A stretch of 63,819 bases of DNA from CAIKZZ01 sp035604595. GTDB taxonomy: Bacteria; Pseudomonadota; Gammaproteobacteria; Steroidobacterales; Steroidobacteraceae. How positions within the stretch are numbered: the stretch's first letter is position 1; each line of letters begins with the position of its first letter. Position numbers and translations under genes: made by a program. The notes beneath the pieces are model-generated. The model saw only the letters and a program-made list of their open reading frames with translations. It was not told the origin of the DNA and searched no databases. The stretch spans positions 1-63,819 of the forward strand of contig DATNIE010000006.1 of the NCBI GenBank assembly GCA_035604595.1, read 5' to 3'. Positions 53,297 through 61,718 of the stretch are shown here, piece by piece.

Positions 53297-53827
53297 TTAC
53301 GCGGTTGGCTCACGGGCCGCGAGCGCCGCGCGCAGCCAGCGGAACAAGGCACGCGTGGCGGCCGGCGAGTGTCCCGCGGCGGCCTCGGCGCGCGCGGTCG
53401 CGACGAGTGCGCGCAGCTCCAGGGCGTTGAGTCTCGGCTCGGCCGCGAGCAGCGCCGCGAGCGCCGGGGCACCTTCTCGGACGAGCCGGTCGCGCCAGAC
53501 CTCGATGCGGTGGAACTCGCGTGCCGCGAAGCGCCGCTCCAGCGTGCGGCGAGCGATCACTCTCTTGAGTTCAGCGACATCCGCCTTGCGCAGCAGCTTG
53601 CCGATGAACTGGCGCTGCCGGGCCGCGCCGCCGCGGGCCGTGATCTGCCTGGCGAGCTCGATCGCATCGCGCAGCTTCTCGGTGAGCGGCAGGGCCTCAA
53701 GCTCATCGGGCGGCAGGGACACGAGCTCATCGCCCAGCTCCTTGAGCTCGACCGCGTCGCGCTTGCGCTGGCTCTTGCTGGGGCCTTCCGGGCCCGGGTC
53801 CGCCCGGTCGGGGTTCCGCGCCGTCAT
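53297..53827 (-). CDS. darP: Dual-action ribosomal maturation protein DarP (YjgA)
   Basis: DarP takes part in late 50S assembly. The 176-aa protein from ATG 53827 has the family's KSQRKRDAVELKELGDELV core, the LRDAIELARQI segment and the QRQFIGKLLRKAD motif. An upstream in-frame start at 53887 would run into pmbA and is rejected. It is divergent from pmbA, a conserved arrangement, and lies 11 bp upstream of purE on the same strand. Confidence 0.93.
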   Translation of the reverse strand: MTARNPDRADPGPEGPSKSQRKRDAVELKELGDELVSLPPDELEALPLTEKLRDAIELARQITARGGAARQRQFIGKLLRKADVAELKRVIARRTLERRFAAREFHRIEVWRDRLVREGAPALAALLAAEPRLNALELRALVATARAEAAAGHSPAATRALFRWLRAALAAREPTA

Positions 53828-53873
53828 GACCCATCCTAGCCTAGAATGCGCGGGCCGCCCCACACGGACGCCC

Positions 53874-55208
53874 ATGCAGTCTCCCACACTGGCCTACGCC
53901 GACCTTGCCGCCCTCATCGAGCAGTCGCTCGACGAGGCGCGCGCCGCCGGCGCAAGCCAAGCGGACGTGGGGCTGAGCGTCGACACGGGGCTCTCAGTCA
54001 CGGTCCGGCTCGGCGAGGTCGAGACGCTCGAGTACCAGCGCGACCGCGGCATGGGCATCACGGTCTACGTCGGCAAGAAGAAAGGCACTGCGACCACCGG
54101 CGACCTGTCGTGGCAGGCGATCGCCGACACGGTCCGCAAGGCCGTCTCGATCGCGAAGTTCACCGCCGAGGACGACTGCGCGGGCCTGCCGGACCCGGAC
54201 ACGCTTGCGCGCGAGGTTCCCGACCTCGCACTATCACACCCGTGGGATCTCGAGGCCGAGGGAGCGATCGATCTGGCGCGTCGCTGCGAGTCAGCCGCGC
54301 TAGCCCGCGACCCGCGTATCACCAACTCCGAAGGCGGCTCGGTCGGCGCGCACCGGGGGCTGCGCGTCTATGGCAATTCGCTCGGCTTCCTCGGCGGCTA
54401 CCCGAACACCTACTACAGCGTCTCCTGCGTCGTGATGGGCCAGCAGGACGGCGAGATGGAGCGCGACTACTGGTACACGGCGGCGCGCGACTGGCGCGAG
54501 CTTGAGGACGTCGAGTCGGTCGGGCGGACGGCGGCGGAGCGGGCCGTGGCCCGGCTCGGGGCCCGACGCATCCCCACCACCCGCGCGCCGGTGCTGTTCG
54601 TGCCGGAACTGGCGCGCGGGCTGATCGGGCACTTCATCGGGGCGATCCGCGGCGGCGCCCAGTACCGGCAGAGCTCGTTCCTGCTCGGAGCCGCGGGCCG
54701 GCAGCTGTTCCCGGAGTTCTTCGGAATCTCCGAGCGCCCGCACCTGGCGCGCGGACTCGGCAGCGCCCCGTTCGACGGTGAAGGCTGCGCCACCCACGAC
54801 CGCGAGCTCGTCTCCCGGGGCGTGCTCGACGGCTATGTTCTGAACACGTACTCGGCCCGCAAGCTGGGCCTGAAGACGACCGGCAACGCCGGCGGCGTGC
54901 ATAACCTGCTCGTGCACCCTGGTGAGGACGACTACGCATCGCTCCTGAAGCGCCTCGGGCGCGGCCTCATCGTCACCGAGCTCATGGGCCAGGGCGTCAA
55001 CGGCGTGACCGGGGATTACTCGCGGGGCGCCGCGGGCCTGTGGGTCGAGGGCGGGGAGGCACGCTTCCCGGTCAGCGAGATCACGATCGCCGGGAATCTC
55101 AAGAGCATGTTCCGGAACTTGGTGGCCGTCGGCCGCGACGTCGACGCGCGCGGCTCGATCCGCACGGGTTCCATGCTGATCGACGAGATGACGATCGCCG
55201 GCGAGTAG
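53874..55208 (+). CDS. pmbA: Metalloprotease subunit PmbA (TldE)
   Basis: PmbA is the non-zinc partner of TldD. The 444-aa protein begins MQSPTLAYADLAALIEQSL and contains TTGDLSWQAIADTVRKAVSIAKFTAEDD, the YWYTAARDWRELEDVESVG segment and the C-terminal GNLKSMFRNLVAVGRD end of the family. The ATG was chosen over a much longer in-frame reading that is antisense to purE and darP. A TAGAAT element precedes it. Confidence 0.95.
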   Translation: MQSPTLAYADLAALIEQSLDEARAAGASQADVGLSVDTGLSVTVRLGEVETLEYQRDRGMGITVYVGKKKGTATTGDLSWQAIADTVRKAVSIAKFTAEDDCAGLPDPDTLAREVPDLALSHPWDLEAEGAIDLARRCESAALARDPRITNSEGGSVGAHRGLRVYGNSLGFLGGYPNTYYSVSCVVMGQQDGEMERDYWYTAARDWRELEDVESVGRTAAERAVARLGARRIPTTRAPVLFVPELARGLIGHFIGAIRGGAQYRQSSFLLGAAGRQLFPEFFGISERPHLARGLGSAPFDGEGCATHDRELVSRGVLDGYVLNTYSARKLGLKTTGNAGGVHNLLVHPGEDDYASLLKRLGRGLIVTELMGQGVNGVTGDYSRGAAGLWVEGGEARFPVSEITIAGNLKSMFRNLVAVGRDVDARGSIRTGSMLIDEMTIAGE

Positions 55209-55276
55209 CCGGCGCACAGCCGGCGGGCCCGCCGGGGCGCGCCGCATCCATTTGCCGAGCACCGCGGAGGCCACCC

Positions 55277-56557
55277 ATGGTCGACACCTATCACAAGCGC
55301 ACCGTCGGCAAACGCACGCTATCCCCGCAGACCCAGATGATGGGCTTCGGCTACGACCCGCATCTGTCGGAAGGCGCGTTGAAGCCACCGGTGTTCCTGA
55401 CCTCGACGTTCGTGTTCAGGACGGCGCAGGACGGCAAGGACTTCTTCGACTACAACTCCGGCCGCAAGTCCAAGCCGGCGGGGGCCGCCGGAGGCCTGAT
55501 CTATTCGCGCTTCAACAACCCGAACCTCGAGGTGCTAGAGGACCGGCTTGCGCTGTGGGATGGGGCCGAGTCCGCGACGGTGTTTGCCTCGGGAATGGCG
55601 GCGATCGCGACCACGTTCCTCGCCTATCTCAGGGCCGGCGATGTGATCTTGCTGTGCCAGCCGCTCTACGGCGGGACCGAGACGCTGATCGCGCGGGTAC
55701 TACCGAACTACGGCATCCGTACCGTCGACTTCACCGACGGGCTGACGCCCTCGGCCGTCGAGGCCGCGGCCGCCGAGGCGCTCCCGCTCGGCCGCATTGG
55801 GCTGATCATGACCGAAACGCCCGCTAACCCCACCAACGCGCTCGTCGATCTCGCACTGATGGCGGCGACGGCGGACGATATCGGCAGGCGGCAGGGTTAC
55901 CGACCGCCGGTCGTGACCGACAACACGATGCTCGGGCCCCTCTACCAGAACCCGCTGCGCTGCGGGGCCGACCTCAATGTCTACTCGCTGACCAAATACG
56001 TCGGTGGCCATTCGGACCTGGTGGCGGGCGGGGTCACGGGCTCTGTCGCACGCGTCGAGCCGATCCGGATGCTGCGCCACTCCATTGGCACCCAGCTCGA
56101 CCCCAACTCGGCGTGGATGCTGCTGCGCTCGATGGAGACGCTGGCGATCCGGATGGAGCGGGCGAACGACAACGCCCGCACGGTCGCCGAGTGTCTGGCG
56201 GCGCACCCGAAGGTCACATCGGTGAACTACCTCGGGCTGCTCGCGCCTGACGATCCGCGCAGCCAGGTGTTCGCCCGCCAGTGCCAGGCACCCGGCTCGA
56301 CGTTCTCATTCGAGGTACGGGGCGGCGAGGCCGGAGCGTTCCGTTTTCTCGATGCGCTCTCGGTCATCAAGCTCGCGGTCAGCCTCGGCGGCACCGAGAG
56401 CCTCGCCAGCCACCCGGCGGCGATGACGCACTCGGGCGTCCCGGCCGACGTGCGCCGCCGGCTCGGCATCTCCGAGTCCATGATCCGACTGTCGGTCGGC
56501 ATCGAGGATGCGGCCGATCTCGTCGAGGACGTGAGCCAGGCGCTCGAGCGCGTCTAG
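55277..56557 (+). CDS. Cystathionine gamma-synthase family PLP enzyme
   Basis: A 426-aa Cys/Met-metabolism PLP-dependent enzyme. The start VDTYHKRTVGKRTLSPQTQMMGFGYDP is typical of a proteobacterial subgroup close to methionine gamma-lyase and cystathionine synthases. The SRFNNPNLEVLEDRLA segment, the PLP lysine in YSLTKYVGGHSD and the GGTESLASHPAAMTHSG end are visible. Which sulfur substrate it uses cannot be told. Its TAG and the opposing gene's TAG share a single CTAG. Confidence 0.88.
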   Translation: MVDTYHKRTVGKRTLSPQTQMMGFGYDPHLSEGALKPPVFLTSTFVFRTAQDGKDFFDYNSGRKSKPAGAAGGLIYSRFNNPNLEVLEDRLALWDGAESATVFASGMAAIATTFLAYLRAGDVILLCQPLYGGTETLIARVLPNYGIRTVDFTDGLTPSAVEAAAAEALPLGRIGLIMTETPANPTNALVDLALMAATADDIGRRQGYRPPVVTDNTMLGPLYQNPLRCGADLNVYSLTKYVGGHSDLVAGGVTGSVARVEPIRMLRHSIGTQLDPNSAWMLLRSMETLAIRMERANDNARTVAECLAAHPKVTSVNYLGLLAPDDPRSQVFARQCQAPGSTFSFEVRGGEAGAFRFLDALSVIKLAVSLGGTESLASHPAAMTHSGVPADVRRRLGISESMIRLSVGIEDAADLVEDVSQALERV

Positions 56558-57888
56558 CCCGGCGGCTGTGCATCGAGCGGGGTGGCGCTGAAGTCGCGCA
56601 GCGATATGCGGCCGAGCTGCGCGCGGATCGCGGCATCCATGCGGTCGCACAGCGCTTCGGCGGGACCGACCAGCCGGGCATGCTTGAGCGCGACCGCCCG
56701 ACCGCTCTTGCTGCCCTCACGCACCGCGGTCAGCACGGCGTCCAGCATGATCCCCGACGGGTCGCGCCCGGGAATCAGCGCCTCGTGCTCGGTCGTCTCG
56801 ACGAGCCCGGCGGCCTCGAGCGCATCGACCACCGGCCCGAGCGCGATGCTCGGGACCGCCAGCGTCTCGGACAGCGTCTCGACCGTCCAGCGCCGCTCGC
56901 CCGACGTGAAGGCCCGCGCCACGAGGTACATCACGCTCAGCGCGAGCCGCTCGCTGAGGCGTGCGGTCGGCACGACGTCCCGCTGCCCGGAGCGCAGGTA
57001 CTGCGGGTTTTGCAGATAGAACGCCAGCAGCGTGCCAGTCAGCAGAATGAGCCAGTTGGCCCAGACCCACATCAGCGCCAGCAGCACGATCGCGAAGCTC
57101 GCGTAGATCGCCATCGTGCGGGTCGAGTAAGCCACCAGCTGCGCGAATCCGACGCTCGTGGCAACCCAGGCGGCCCCGGCGGCGATGCCCGCCGCGAGGG
57201 CGAATTTGAGCCGGACCCCGGTGTTCGGCACGAACGAATAGAGGAACGTAAACCCGGTCGTGACGACCAGCCACGGCGCGAGTCTGCCGAACATCGGCAA
57301 CAGCGCGGCGAACGGCGGGTGCGACTCGAGCCACAGCAGCAGCGATTGGGTCGAGATCGATGCCACAAGGCCGAGCCCGACCACGATCACGATCGGCCCG
57401 GCGACCAGCACCGAGAGGTACTCGGGAAGGCGCCGCGCCAGGCTGCGCGCCCGCTCGACGTGCCAGATGTGGTTGAACGACTCCTCAACCTTCTGGATCA
57501 CCGAGATGACGGTCCAGACGAGGAAGGCAAGCCCCAGCGAGCCGAGCACGCCGCCCTGCACGCGGTCGACGAAGCCAATGACACGTTGCGTCAGTTCCAC
57601 GCCGCGATCGCCGAGCGGCTCGAAGAATTCGTAGATCAGCGGCTCCAGGTCATGCTGGAACCCCAGACCCTTGACGATCGAGAAGCAGAACGCGATCAGC
57701 GGTACGATCGACAGCAGTGTCGTGTACACGAGACTCATCGCCCGCATATTGAGATCGCCGACGATCAGATCGCGGGCAATGGCGTAGACGTAGCGCACCA
57801 CGACGAGCAGCGGCACGACCGGCCGGGCGAGACCCGGGTGCCGCGGATCGAACAGTGCCGCCTCGAAGCGTCGCCAGTAGCGCAGCAT
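56554..57888 (-). CDS. YihY/BrkB-family inner-membrane protein with winged-helix-like tail
   Basis: A 444-aa protein; E. coli YihY is about 290 aa. The N-terminal roughly 300 residues hold about six hydrophobic spans with the family motifs RAMSLVYTTLLSIVPL, VEESFNHIWHVERARS and MWVWANWLILLTGTLLAFYLQN. The extra C-terminal roughly 140 residues (LSERLALSVMYLVARAF, ETLSETLAVPSIALGPVVDALEAAGLVE) resemble a winged-helix domain. It does not have RNase BN activity despite older names. The start at 57888 is preferred to 57927. Confidence 0.88.
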   Translation of the reverse strand: MLRYWRRFEAALFDPRHPGLARPVVPLLVVVRYVYAIARDLIVGDLNMRAMSLVYTTLLSIVPLIAFCFSIVKGLGFQHDLEPLIYEFFEPLGDRGVELTQRVIGFVDRVQGGVLGSLGLAFLVWTVISVIQKVEESFNHIWHVERARSLARRLPEYLSVLVAGPIVIVVGLGLVASISTQSLLLWLESHPPFAALLPMFGRLAPWLVVTTGFTFLYSFVPNTGVRLKFALAAGIAAGAAWVATSVGFAQLVAYSTRTMAIYASFAIVLLALMWVWANWLILLTGTLLAFYLQNPQYLRSGQRDVVPTARLSERLALSVMYLVARAFTSGERRWTVETLSETLAVPSIALGPVVDALEAAGLVETTEHEALIPGRDPSGIMLDAVLTAVREGSKSGRAVALKHARLVGPAEALCDRMDAAIRAQLGRISLRDFSATPLDAQPPG

Positions 57889-57977
57889 CAGGCGGCTAGC
57901 GTTGCACTTCGCGGCGTCCGCTGGCAAGTGAGGGATCGCCGCTTTAAGCTCTGGCGCCCCGGCCGGAGCACACGAGA

Positions 57978-58781
57978 ATGAAGTCCCGCGGCTATCCCGA
58001 GCGCATCGTGTGTCTGACCGAGGAGACCACGGAGACGCTGTACCTGCTCGGCGAGGACTGGCGCATCGTCGGCATCTCCGGGTTCACGGTGCGCCCGCCG
58101 CGCGCCCGGCGCGAGAAGCCCAAGGTGTCCGCATTCACGAGCGCACGGATCGACAGGATCGTGGCGCTCAGACCCGACCTCGTGCTGGGATTTTCGGATC
58201 TGCAGGCCGACATCGCCGCCGAACTCGTCCGTGCCGGCATCGACGTGCACGTCTTCAACCAGCGCAGCGTCGACGGGATACTCGGCATGCTGCGAACGCT
58301 CGGCGGGATGATCGGCTGCGAGGCCAAGGCCGCCGCGCTCGCCGCCGAGCTCGGCGCCGGCATCACCGCGGTTCGCGCCCGTACCGAGCGTCTGCCGCGC
58401 CGGCCGCGGGTCTATTTCGAGGAATGGGATCAGCCGCAGATCTCCGCGATCCGCTGGGTATCGGAGCTCATCGAGATTGCAGGCGGGATCGACTGCTTCC
58501 CAGAGCTCGCGCGCGAGCCGCTCGGCAAGAATCGCATCATCGCCGATCCGCTCGAAGTGCCGCGCCGGGCTCCGGACATCATTCTCGGGTCGTGGTGCGG
58601 CAAGAAGTTCCGGCCAGCTAGCGTCGCGGCCCGGCCGGGCTGGGAGAGCGTGCCGGCCGTCAAGAGCGGGGAGCTGCACGAGGTCAAGTCCTCGCTCATC
58701 CTGCAGCCGGGGCCGGCGGCGCTCGGCGACGGGCTCGTCGCGATCGCCGCGATCGTGGAGCGCTGGGCGCGAGGGTCCTGA
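57978..58781 (+). CDS. BtuF-like cobalamin-binding protein without signal peptide
   Basis: A 267-aa protein of the BtuF/TroA-type binding fold: RIVCLTEETTETLYLLGEDWRIVGIS, then IVALRPDLVLGFSDLQADIAAEL, and IEIAGGIDCFPELA. The N-terminus has no hydrophobic signal, so it should stay in the cytosol, and no ABC permease genes are adjacent. Similar orphan proteins are widely annotated as cobalamin-binding by homology. It shares its fold with the second half of the 35182-36459 fusion. Confidence 0.8.
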   Translation: MKSRGYPERIVCLTEETTETLYLLGEDWRIVGISGFTVRPPRARREKPKVSAFTSARIDRIVALRPDLVLGFSDLQADIAAELVRAGIDVHVFNQRSVDGILGMLRTLGGMIGCEAKAAALAAELGAGITAVRARTERLPRRPRVYFEEWDQPQISAIRWVSELIEIAGGIDCFPELAREPLGKNRIIADPLEVPRRAPDIILGSWCGKKFRPASVAARPGWESVPAVKSGELHEVKSSLILQPGPAALGDGLVAIAAIVERWARGS

Positions 58782-58788
58782 GCGCGCC

Positions 58789-59688
58789 TCAGTCGGCCGT
58801 CAGCAGCCGCAGCGCCTCGAGGTATTTTTCACTCGTGCGGCGGATGATCTCGGCTGGCAGGCGCGGCCCCGGCGCCCGCTTGTTCCAGTCGAGCGTCTCG
58901 AGGTAGTCGCGCACGAACTGCTTGTCGAACGATGGCGGGCTCGTCCCGGGTACGTAGCTCGCCACTGGCCAGAACCGCGACGAGTCGGGAGTGAGGACCT
59001 CGTCGATCAGTACCAGGCGCTGGTGACCGTCGACGCCGAATTCGAACTTGGTGTCAGCGATGATGATCCCGCGCTTGAGCGCATGGCCAGCCGCGAACTC
59101 ATACAGCGCGAGCGCGATCCGGCGCACCTGCGCGGCCAGCGGCGCGCCAATCGTCTCGGCAATCCGCTCGAGCGGCACGTTCTCGTCGTGCTGCCCGGCC
59201 GCGGCCTTCGTCGCCGGCGTGAAGATCGGCTCCGGCAGCCGGTCGGCGAGCTTCAGACCCGCGGGCAGCGCCATTCCGCAGACGGCGCCGCCTGCCCGGT
59301 AATCCTTCCAGCCGGAGCCGATCAGGTAGCCGCGTACCACCGCCTCGAGCGGCAGGGCGCGCAGCTGGCGCACGACGACGGCCCGGTTCCTGAGCAGTCT
59401 GCGGTCCGCAGCATCGGTTACGAAGTGCTCGACCGGGATATCCGCGAGGTGGTTCGCCACGATGTGCCGCGTGCGGTCAAACCAGAAATTGGAGATCTCC
59501 GTGAGCACCCGTCCCTTGTGTGGAATCGGGTCGGGCAGGATCACGTCGAACGCCGACAGCCGGTCGGTCGCGACGATCAGCATCAGGTCGGAATCCAGCG
59601 CGTAGATGTCGCGCACCTTGCCCCGATGGAGGAGCTTGAGGCCCGACAGGTGGGTCTCGAAGACCGGGTCGTCGGAGTCTTGGCTCAA
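58789..59688 (-). CDS. purC: Phosphoribosylaminoimidazole-succinocarboxamide synthase
   Basis: PurC joins CAIR and aspartate to make SAICAR. This is the long type, about 299 aa, with LKLLHRGKVRDIYAL at the start, VRGYLIGSGWKDY, DTKFEFGV and LIDEVLTPDSSRFW. I chose a TTG start at 59688 because AAGGA lies 7 nt upstream and conservation begins just after it. ATG 59730 gives 14 more residues. It is divergent from djlA. Confidence 0.93.
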   Translation of the reverse strand: MSQDSDDPVFETHLSGLKLLHRGKVRDIYALDSDLMLIVATDRLSAFDVILPDPIPHKGRVLTEISNFWFDRTRHIVANHLADIPVEHFVTDAADRRLLRNRAVVVRQLRALPLEAVVRGYLIGSGWKDYRAGGAVCGMALPAGLKLADRLPEPIFTPATKAAAGQHDENVPLERIAETIGAPLAAQVRRIALALYEFAAGHALKRGIIIADTKFEFGVDGHQRLVLIDEVLTPDSSRFWPVASYVPGTSPPSFDKQFVRDYLETLDWNKRAPGPRLPAEIIRRTSEKYLEALRLLTAD

Positions 59689-59795
59689 GGGGCTGTCCTT
59701 CGGCGAGCGGCGCCGGCTCGCTGCTACCATGAACGGCCGGTCCGTCACGGGCCCGGCATTCTTGCAGCGGGCGCAAACCAGGGTCAAGAAACACG

Positions 59796-60599
59796 ATGCG
59801 GTGGACGGGCAAAGTCGTCGGAGCGCTGCTCGGATACGTTGCATGGAAGGGACCGGCCGGGGCGGTCCTCGGCGCGGTCATCGGCCACAGCTTTGATGCG
59901 TGGCAGGAGCAGGCGGCGCACCGACCGGCAGGGGGCACGGATGCGGATCCGGCCGCGATTCGCAGCCTTCTGTTCGAGACGGCGTTCGCCGTCATGGGGT
60001 ATCTGGCCAAGGCCGACGGTCGGGTGTCGGAGGCGGAAATCGGCGCCGCACGCACCATCATGCGGCAGATGCACCTCGACGCGGAGCATGTGGACCGCGC
60101 GATCGAGGCGTTCAATCGCGGCAAACTCCCGGGTTATCCGATCGAGGCGGAGCTCGCGCGCCTGCGCAGCGTGTGCGGCCCGCGCCACGATCTGCTGCGG
60201 GTATTTCTCGAGATCGAGGTACGGGCAGCGCTCGCCGGCAACGACCTCGAGGGCCCGGTTCGCGCACTACTGGTCGGGGTGGCCGAGCGGCTCGGCTTCA
60301 GCGGCCTCGAGGTCGCCCAGCTCGAGGCTGCGCTGCGCCTGCAGCAGGGGCGAGGCTGGACCGCAGAGCCGCCGGCACCGGGCGCACGCCTGCAGAGCGC
60401 CTACGAAGTGCTTGGAATTCAGGCATCCGCCAGCGACGAGGACGTCAAGAAGGCGTATCGTCGGCAGATGAACGAGAACCATCCGGACAAGCTCGTGGCG
60501 CGCGGGCTGCCGGAATCGATGCAGGACGTGGCCAAGGAAAAGACCCAGCGCATCCGTGAAGCGTATGAAGCCATCTGTGAGCACCGCGGCCTCCGCTGA
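59796..60599 (+). CDS. djlA: Membrane-anchored co-chaperone DjlA
   Basis: DjlA is a DnaK co-chaperone anchored in the inner membrane. The 267-aa protein has an N-terminal span (about residues 5-30, Gly/Ala-rich), a TerB-like helical domain (about 50-170) and a C-terminal J domain (about 200-265) with the HPD motif in NENHPDKLVARG. The end overlaps the next gene in another frame. Confidence 0.93.
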   Translation: MRWTGKVVGALLGYVAWKGPAGAVLGAVIGHSFDAWQEQAAHRPAGGTDADPAAIRSLLFETAFAVMGYLAKADGRVSEAEIGAARTIMRQMHLDAEHVDRAIEAFNRGKLPGYPIEAELARLRSVCGPRHDLLRVFLEIEVRAALAGNDLEGPVRALLVGVAERLGFSGLEVAQLEAALRLQQGRGWTAEPPAPGARLQSAYEVLGIQASASDEDVKKAYRRQMNENHPDKLVARGLPESMQDVAKEKTQRIREAYEAICEHRGLR

Positions 60600-60963
60600 A
60601 TCCCGGCAGACCGCGACGCGCGTGCCGCCGGCACTGCAGTCGTTCTTCCGCGTCGCCGACGCCTGGGAGCTGTCCGAGATCCAGCAGTGCAAACTGCTGC
60701 GCTGCCCGTCGGCGGCCGTGCTGCGGCGCTATCGGGCCGGCCAGGGCCCGCGGCTGACGCCCGCGCAGCAGAAACGCATACAGATCGTCACCGGCATTCA
60801 CGCGGCACTCGCCAAGAATGGGCTGTCCGGCGAGCGGGCCTTTCGCTGGGTCCACGAGCCGCGCCGGGAGATGCCGTTTCGCGGCGAGACTCCGGTCCAC
60901 TACATGATGGATGGCGGTGTCGACGCGCTGGTGGCCGTGGCCCACCTGCTGTCCGGCCGCTGA
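60565..60963 (+). CDS. Orphan Xre/MbcA/ParS-like antitoxin-type protein
   Basis: A 132-aa protein from ATG 60565 (GTG 60556 and 60574 are alternatives). An N-terminal helical HTH-like region (FRVADAWELSEIQQCKLLRC, then LRRYRAG) is followed by the domain RIQIVTGIHAALAKNG...AFRWVHEPR...FRGETPVHYMMDGGVDAL, which matches the toxin-binding domain of MbcA/ParS antitoxins. No RES-domain toxin gene is next to it; the neighbours are djlA (overlapping by 35 nt) and rpe. It may be a chromosomal regulator rather than an antitoxin. Confidence 0.78.
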   Translation: MKPSVSTAASAESRQTATRVPPALQSFFRVADAWELSEIQQCKLLRCPSAAVLRRYRAGQGPRLTPAQQKRIQIVTGIHAALAKNGLSGERAFRWVHEPRREMPFRGETPVHYMMDGGVDALVAVAHLLSGR

Positions 60964-60969
60964 CCTCGC

Positions 60970-61650
60970 ATGCAGGCCTGGATCGCGCCTTCGATCCTGT
61001 CGGCGGACTTCGCGCGGCTGGGCGAGGAGGTCGAGGCAGTGCTGGCGGCCGGCGCCGATCTCGTTCACTTCGACGTGATGGACAACCACTACGTGCCGAA
61101 TCTGACGATCGGCCCGCTGGTGTGCGAGGCGCTGCGCAAGCGCGGCATCACGGCACCCATCGACGTGCACCTGATGGTCAAGCCCGTGGACCGGATCGTG
61201 CCGGACTTCGCCGCGGCCGGCGCGACCTGGATTACCTTCCATCCGGAGGCCAGCGAGCACGTGGACCGGACGCTCGGACTCATCCGCGAGCACGGCTGCC
61301 AGCCCGGGCTCGTGCTCAATCCCGCGACGCCGCTCGCCTATCTCGACTATGTGCTGGACAAGGTCGACATGATCCTGATGATGTCGGTCAATCCCGGCTT
61401 CGCCGGCCAGGCATTCATCGACAGCGTGGTGCCGAAGCTCGCGCGCGTACGCGAGCGCATCGCCGGCTCCGGCCGCGACATTCGTCTCGAGATCGACGGC
61501 GGGGTCAAGGTCGAGAACATCGGCAGGATCGCCCGGGCGGGCGCCGACACCTTCGTCGCGGGCTCGGCGATCTTCGGCTCGCCGGACTATGCCGCGACGA
61601 TCAAGCGCATGCGTGCCGAGATCGCGAGCGCAAGCGCCATCCGGGTCTGA
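60970..61650 (+). CDS. rpe: Ribulose-phosphate 3-epimerase
   Basis: Rpe interconverts ribulose 5-phosphate and xylulose 5-phosphate in the pentose phosphate pathway. The 226-aa TIM-barrel protein has IAPSILSADFARLG, the metal-binding VHFDVMDNHYVPNLT, HLMVKPVDR, MSVNPGFAGQ and LEIDGGVKVEN motifs. It starts 6 bp after the ParS-like gene, so the two are probably co-transcribed. Confidence 0.96.
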   Translation: MQAWIAPSILSADFARLGEEVEAVLAAGADLVHFDVMDNHYVPNLTIGPLVCEALRKRGITAPIDVHLMVKPVDRIVPDFAAAGATWITFHPEASEHVDRTLGLIREHGCQPGLVLNPATPLAYLDYVLDKVDMILMMSVNPGFAGQAFIDSVVPKLARVRERIAGSGRDIRLEIDGGVKVENIGRIARAGADTFVAGSAIFGSPDYAATIKRMRAEIASASAIRV

Positions 61651-61718
61651 CCGTGTCCTCATACGCGAGCGCCCCGCGCGGGGCGGGGCGCCGGGCCAGC
61701 AGCGGCGGACGGGGCGGT

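Noticed and set aside
52836..53873. Upstream in-frame extension of pmbA
   Set aside because: It covers purE and darP on the other strand; PmbA has a family-like start at 53874.
60565..61650. A complete toxin-antitoxin module with the ParS-like gene
   Set aside because: Both neighbours are housekeeping genes (djlA, rpe); no RES-type toxin is adjacent.
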